A stretch of 64,000 nt of DNA, taken from positions 1 to 64,000 of the forward strand of contig CAZPKC010000009.1 of assembly GCA_964587125.1 (NCBI GenBank), read 5' to 3'. Below, piece after piece: positions 60,891 to 64,000 of this stretch. The DNA comes from CAIXLI01 sp964587125 (GTDB taxonomy: Bacteria; Pseudomonadota; Alphaproteobacteria; UBA9219). Numbering within the stretch: the stretch's first letter is position 1; every line of letters starts with the position of its first letter. The translations under genes were made by a program, and so were the position numbers. Under the pieces are notes generated by a model that ran no database searches, was not told where the DNA came from, and saw only the letters and a list, made by a program, of their open reading frames with translations.

Positions 60891-61817
60891 ATGTTTATGA
60901 AACCCATCCACATCATCCCCCCCGATACGAATATCGACTTCGTCGCCAAGCGCTGGTGGGCGTTCAGCATGACGATTACGCTTGTCATCGTCACGATCGT
61001 CGCCTTGTTCGTTAAAGGGCTCAATTTCGGCATTGATTTCAAGGGAGGCATTCTGATCGAAGCCAAAGCGCCGCAAGCCGTCGATACCGCCGCGCTGCGC
61101 GGCGATCTTCAGACGCTTAATCTGGGCGAGATCGAATTGCAGCAATTCGGCTCTCCCGACGACGTTCTCATCCGCATCCAGCGTCAGGAAGGCGACGAGG
61201 CCGCGCAAATGAAGGCAGTTCAATCCGTGCGCGATAAATTGGGAACCGCTTACGAATACCGCCGCGTCGAAGTCGTGGGGCCTACGGTCGGATCGGAACT
61301 GCTCCATGCGGGCATTCTCGCCACGGTTTTGGCGATTGCGGCGATTTCGATCTATGTCGCCGTGCGTTTCGAATGGCAGTTCGGCCTCGCCGCGATGATC
61401 GCGACGCTTCACGACGTTTTCACGACCGTTGGCCTTTACGCCGTGTTGCAACTGGATTTCAATCTGACGGCAGTCGCCGCGCTTTTGACTCTGGCGGGCT
61501 ATTCGATCAACGATACCGTCGTTGTTTTTGACCGAATTCGAGAAACTTTGCGCCGCCAGAAAGCGACGGACTTGCGCACCGTCATCAACGCCTCGGTCAA
61601 TCAAACGCTGTCGCGAACGACCATGACGGCAGGAACGACGCTTCTGGCCTTGCTTCCTTTGGTGTTTTTGGGCGGGCAGACGTTGATCAATTTCTCGGCC
61701 GCGCTGACATGGGGCATTTTCGTCGGCACGTATTCGTCGATCTACGTCGCGGCGGCCCTGATGCTTTACATGCCGCCCTTGCGAAGAATTGAAGCCGTCA
61801 AGAAGCCCGCGGCATAA
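60891..61817 (+). CDS. secF: Protein translocase subunit SecF
   Basis: Membrane subunit of the SecDF complex that uses proton motive force to help pull proteins through SecYEG. About 308 residues, six membrane helices, with NFGIDFKGGILIEA at the first periplasmic domain and VVVFDRIRETLRR plus SRTTMTAGTTLLALLPLVFLGG in the core. The best start is the ATG at 60891, with GGCGG eight bases upstream; 60858 and 60897 are alternatives. secD, the usual upstream partner, is missing here. Confidence 0.93.
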   Translation: MFMKPIHIIPPDTNIDFVAKRWWAFSMTITLVIVTIVALFVKGLNFGIDFKGGILIEAKAPQAVDTAALRGDLQTLNLGEIELQQFGSPDDVLIRIQRQEGDEAAQMKAVQSVRDKLGTAYEYRRVEVVGPTVGSELLHAGILATVLAIAAISIYVAVRFEWQFGLAAMIATLHDVFTTVGLYAVLQLDFNLTAVAALLTLAGYSINDTVVVFDRIRETLRRQKATDLRTVINASVNQTLSRTTMTAGTTLLALLPLVFLGGQTLINFSAALTWGIFVGTYSSIYVAAALMLYMPPLRRIEAVKKPAA

Positions 61818-61823
61818 CGAAGC

Positions 61824-62969
61824 TTATTTCGGTTTGCTTGCACCGTATAGGCTTTGTCCGCCTTTGCGGACGTCTCTGCGAACAGGGGCTTCCTGAATAG
61901 CCATCAACAATGAGCTGACCGGAGAGTGGATGCTTTCAAGAGCGATATGAAGCATCTCGACGGGAGAATGCTTTCCGTCTGATTTGATAACGATGTCGAT
62001 CAGGCTGTCTTTTGGAGAGACGCCCAGTTCTTTTCTTTCATACTTGAGGATATCGTTTCCCAAAGCGATGCAGAGCGCGTTTGTATCGCCAAATCTCGTT
62101 TTCAGCGCTTTGAATATTCCGTAATCGGGATGAGAATCCCCGCTGCCAATGCCGTAAGAATAGGCTTCATCCTCGATAAGCATGGCCGTGGATAACTCTT
62201 TCTCCAAGCCCTCCGGCTTAAAATCTATATATCCGTGCCATTCTTTGCCGCCTTCGCCGCCTTTGAAGAATTTTTCCGGATGAACGATTTTTATGGAATA
62301 TTTTTCTTCTTTCTCCTTAACAAGGCGTTCCACATCGGCCTTGAACTCTTTAAATAGTTTCGAATCCTCTCCTTCGGGACAAGTAACAAGCACGGTGCCG
62401 CAAAGTTCGCGAACATCTTCTTTAATCCATTCGGGATATTTTTTCTGAAGTTCGCCTGTAATCTCTCTGATTGCGGAAACCGCTTGATTCAGGCGCTCTT
62501 CTGTATAGCCGGGGACGGGCAAAATCTCGCGTTCGGACGATCCGGAGCGAACCAGCCAAAAACCCGCATTCGAAGCCACGGAGGTATTTGTGATGGGCCC
62601 CCATTGCTCCACGCAGTAATTTGCCACGCTCTTTGCGCCGCGCGTCGTGATGACATAAAGATGGGCGATCATCTCCCCGAATTCACAGAGATTTGCGTAA
62701 TGCTTTTTCGTAAGAGGCGTATCGTCGGGATCTTCGGGATTCAGTTTATCGGCAAAATTTTTGTCGTAATCGTCGGGCGATACCGTAGCCTTAAAACAAA
62801 AATCCCGCGTGCGTTCCCGAATAAGAAACACAAGGTCGGAAACATTATCGACGACAACCGTCTTTTCGCTATCCGCTAACGGCGAAGAAGGCTCTTTATG
62901 AGCGACGTGTTCTTCAAAAACGGAGTTGTTCCCAAAGAGATACTCTTCTTCAAAAAGGTGATCTAACAT
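61824..62969 (-). CDS. Hypothetical protein with HAD-like C-terminal motif
   Basis: An unrecognised 381-residue cytoplasmic protein. The N-terminal 40 residues are acidic. Around residue 287 the sequence GIGSGDSHPDYGIFKAL, followed by LCIALGN, resembles motif IV of class IIB HAD phosphatases (GDS-x3-D ... GN), but no nucleophile DxD is visible near the N-terminus. KYSIKIVHPEKF at about 230 could be a cap-to-core connection. It is convergent with secF. It could be a degenerate phosphatase-fold protein. Confidence 0.6.
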   Translation of the reverse strand: MLDHLFEEEYLFGNNSVFEEHVAHKEPSSPLADSEKTVVVDNVSDLVFLIRERTRDFCFKATVSPDDYDKNFADKLNPEDPDDTPLTKKHYANLCEFGEMIAHLYVITTRGAKSVANYCVEQWGPITNTSVASNAGFWLVRSGSSEREILPVPGYTEERLNQAVSAIREITGELQKKYPEWIKEDVRELCGTVLVTCPEGEDSKLFKEFKADVERLVKEKEEKYSIKIVHPEKFFKGGEGGKEWHGYIDFKPEGLEKELSTAMLIEDEAYSYGIGSGDSHPDYGIFKALKTRFGDTNALCIALGNDILKYERKELGVSPKDSLIDIVIKSDGKHSPVEMLHIALESIHSPVSSLLMAIQEAPVRRDVRKGGQSLYGASKPK

Positions 62970-63135
62970 TAACGATTCTCACAAATTCTTTGTCCTTGAA
63001 TATACAGACAACCCATTGAGTTTACTGATGCGAAGCACTTTATATTTTTCAAGCTTTAATCACAACCTCTTTTTTACTTTCTTGCCGAAAACCCAAGCTT
63101 TCGCAACGGATTAAGAACTCTTTGGCCGATTTCCA

Positions 63136-63606
63136 TTAAGATTGTTTCTCAACCGCGATAGCCTCCGGCGCATAGGCCAAAACCACCTCGTCGTCGTATG
63201 AAATCCCCTCGATGCGCTGGGCGATGACTTCGATGATCGAAGGGGCCTGAAAATGATCCGGTTTCGTTTTGGGATCGGGAATGTAAATGAGCGCTTTGTA
63301 TTTTTTCCTCCGATATCGCACTTCCGCAGGGCTGAGAAAAAAATTCTCGGGCGGAAAAACGTCCGTCCATTTGACTTCGGGAAAATAAAATGCCGGCTTC
63401 AAAATTCTGAAGCGGTATGGGTCGATCGAGAGATTCAGCGTTCCGTAAACGAAATCGCCGCCGAAAAACGCGTCGAAATCGACCCCCCTCGCCTTGAAAA
63501 AAGGCGCCTGCATCCTGATCGTGCCTAAAGGAAACCTCAAATCGTCCGTCGATTTCCCCGACGCCACGCGATGCCCCGAACGAACGACGGCCCTGATCGT
63601 TTTCAT
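63136..63606 (-). CDS. Hypothetical protein, possibly riboflavin-kinase-like fold
   Basis: A 156-residue protein with a good GAGGAA ribosome binding site. The stretch GDFVYGTLNLSIDPYRFRI recalls the GTLN motif of CTP-dependent riboflavin kinases (DUF120), and residues 100-125 (KKYKALIYIPDPKTKPDHFQ) resemble their C-terminal part. The match is only to motif level, so the function is open. It lies 48 bases downstream of the HAD-like gene at the right edge and may share its transcript. Confidence 0.55.
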   Translation of the reverse strand: MKTIRAVVRSGHRVASGKSTDDLRFPLGTIRMQAPFFKARGVDFDAFFGGDFVYGTLNLSIDPYRFRILKPAFYFPEVKWTDVFPPENFFLSPAEVRYRRKKYKALIYIPDPKTKPDHFQAPSIIEVIAQRIEGISYDDEVVLAYAPEAIAVEKQS

Positions 63607-63654
63607 AAAGATTCCTCGTTTAAACGGAATTATTTTACCATGAAAACGCCATCT

Positions 63655-64000
63655 TTAAGCAAAGTTCTTCTCTATCATCTTAATATTCTTCCAAAGTTCC
63701 GTGGCATTTCTCGCGGTATAAAGCCTGCCTTCCGTCTTGCATCTGGCATTGCCCGCAAAAGGTTTTTGCCCGGGGCGGAGCATTTGAATGCAGGAAGCGC
63801 CGCTGACCCTAAGCCCCGCTTCAATCGCAATATTGGAGCTATCGATGATAATAGTGCGTTCGGCAAGCGGCTTCAGGCAACGATGGGAAATTCCATACGA
63901 TTGGGCGATCCTATCCAGCGCCTCGCGATGCGGCCCTTGATGCGGCTTGTGTGTCGACGTTTCATTGGCCGTAAGATAAAATTGCATATATTCGGGCGTT
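63655..64000 (-). CDS. Partial HAD-like hydrolase (C-terminal part)
   Basis: The open frame continues beyond base 64000, so only the last 114 residues are seen. KPHQGPHREALDRIAQSYGISHRC followed by TIIIDSSNIAIEAGLRVSGASCIQM is the motif III to motif IV region of HAD subfamily I enzymes, with the acidic motif IV reading IDSS. The tail is basic. The true start and nucleophile lie outside the window. Confidence 0.6.
   Translation of the reverse strand, partial: TPEYMQFYLTANETSTHKPHQGPHREALDRIAQSYGISHRCLKPLAERTIIIDSSNIAIEAGLRVSGASCIQMLRPGQKPFAGNARCKTEGRLYTARNATELWKNIKMIEKNFA

Noticed and set aside
1..64000. CRISPR array, prophage or complete insertion sequence
   Set aside because: No regularly spaced repeats, cas genes, transposase or phage structural module was found; only the palindrome at 4416-4561 and the S74-domain gene hint at mobile DNA.

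Overview
The window looks like the chromosome of a Gram-negative alphaproteobacterium. The evidence is gene content and order: a short SRP RNA next to dnaX-ybaB-recR, lpxC-bamD-recN, ETF-ubiquinone oxidoreductase, LpxI, a COG4111-type NAD regulator, and an Rrf2-led SUF operon. I cannot place it more precisely from sequence alone. Most genes have a uniform, moderate-to-high GC style; the block around 17.3-22.4 kb is visibly richer in A and T. No gap between genes exceeds 300 bases.

Layout. (1) 0.1-10.2 kb is housekeeping: prfA-prmC on the plus strand, then minus-strand etf-QO/def, two small unknown genes next to a 146-bp palindrome, recR-ybaB-dnaX-proX behind the SRP RNA, and nnrD-tlpA. (2) 10.3-41.65 kb is a large surface polysaccharide locus. 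It has an O-antigen ligase, a WecA-like initiating transferase, a Wzm/Wzt ABC exporter, several glycosyltransferases, methyltransferases, an acyltransferase, SDR sugar enzymes and two apparent heptose-activation routes. (3) 41.7-45.4 kb holds tRNA-Gly(UCC) with a nearby 3'-end fragment, then recN, bamD and lpxC on the minus strand. (4) 45.7-53.4 kb is a small lipoprotein, an NrtR-like regulator and the SUF iron-sulfur operon (Rrf2, sufB, sufC, a HAD hydrolase, sufD, sufS, sufU, sufT). (5) 53.5-64 kb has a stand-alone S74 chaperone-domain protein, pepN, lpxI, an IcmO/DotL-type coupling ATPase, a secreted protein, secF without secD, and three minus-strand genes at the right edge, the last running off the window.

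How the genes work together. In the polysaccharide locus, hddC, hddA and a GmhA-like isomerase fit GDP-D-glycero-D-manno-heptose synthesis. A second contiguous cassette at 31.1-40.5 kb contains a two-gene transketolase, an SIS isomerase, a UGM-like flavoenzyme, a methyltransferase, an SDR, a glycosyltransferase, a HAD phosphatase, an APH-like kinase and a nucleotidyltransferase-PfkB fusion in the reverse order to HldE. Together these could make and activate an unusual ketose-derived sugar, possibly furanosidic; this is inference and is the main lead in the window. Other genes at 27.9-31.0 kb (SDR, C-methyltransferase, GDP-fucose-synthase-like SDR) suggest a second deoxy or branched sugar. Wzm/Wzt and the ligase would export the chain and attach it to the lipid A core, which ties in with lpxC and lpxI elsewhere in the window.
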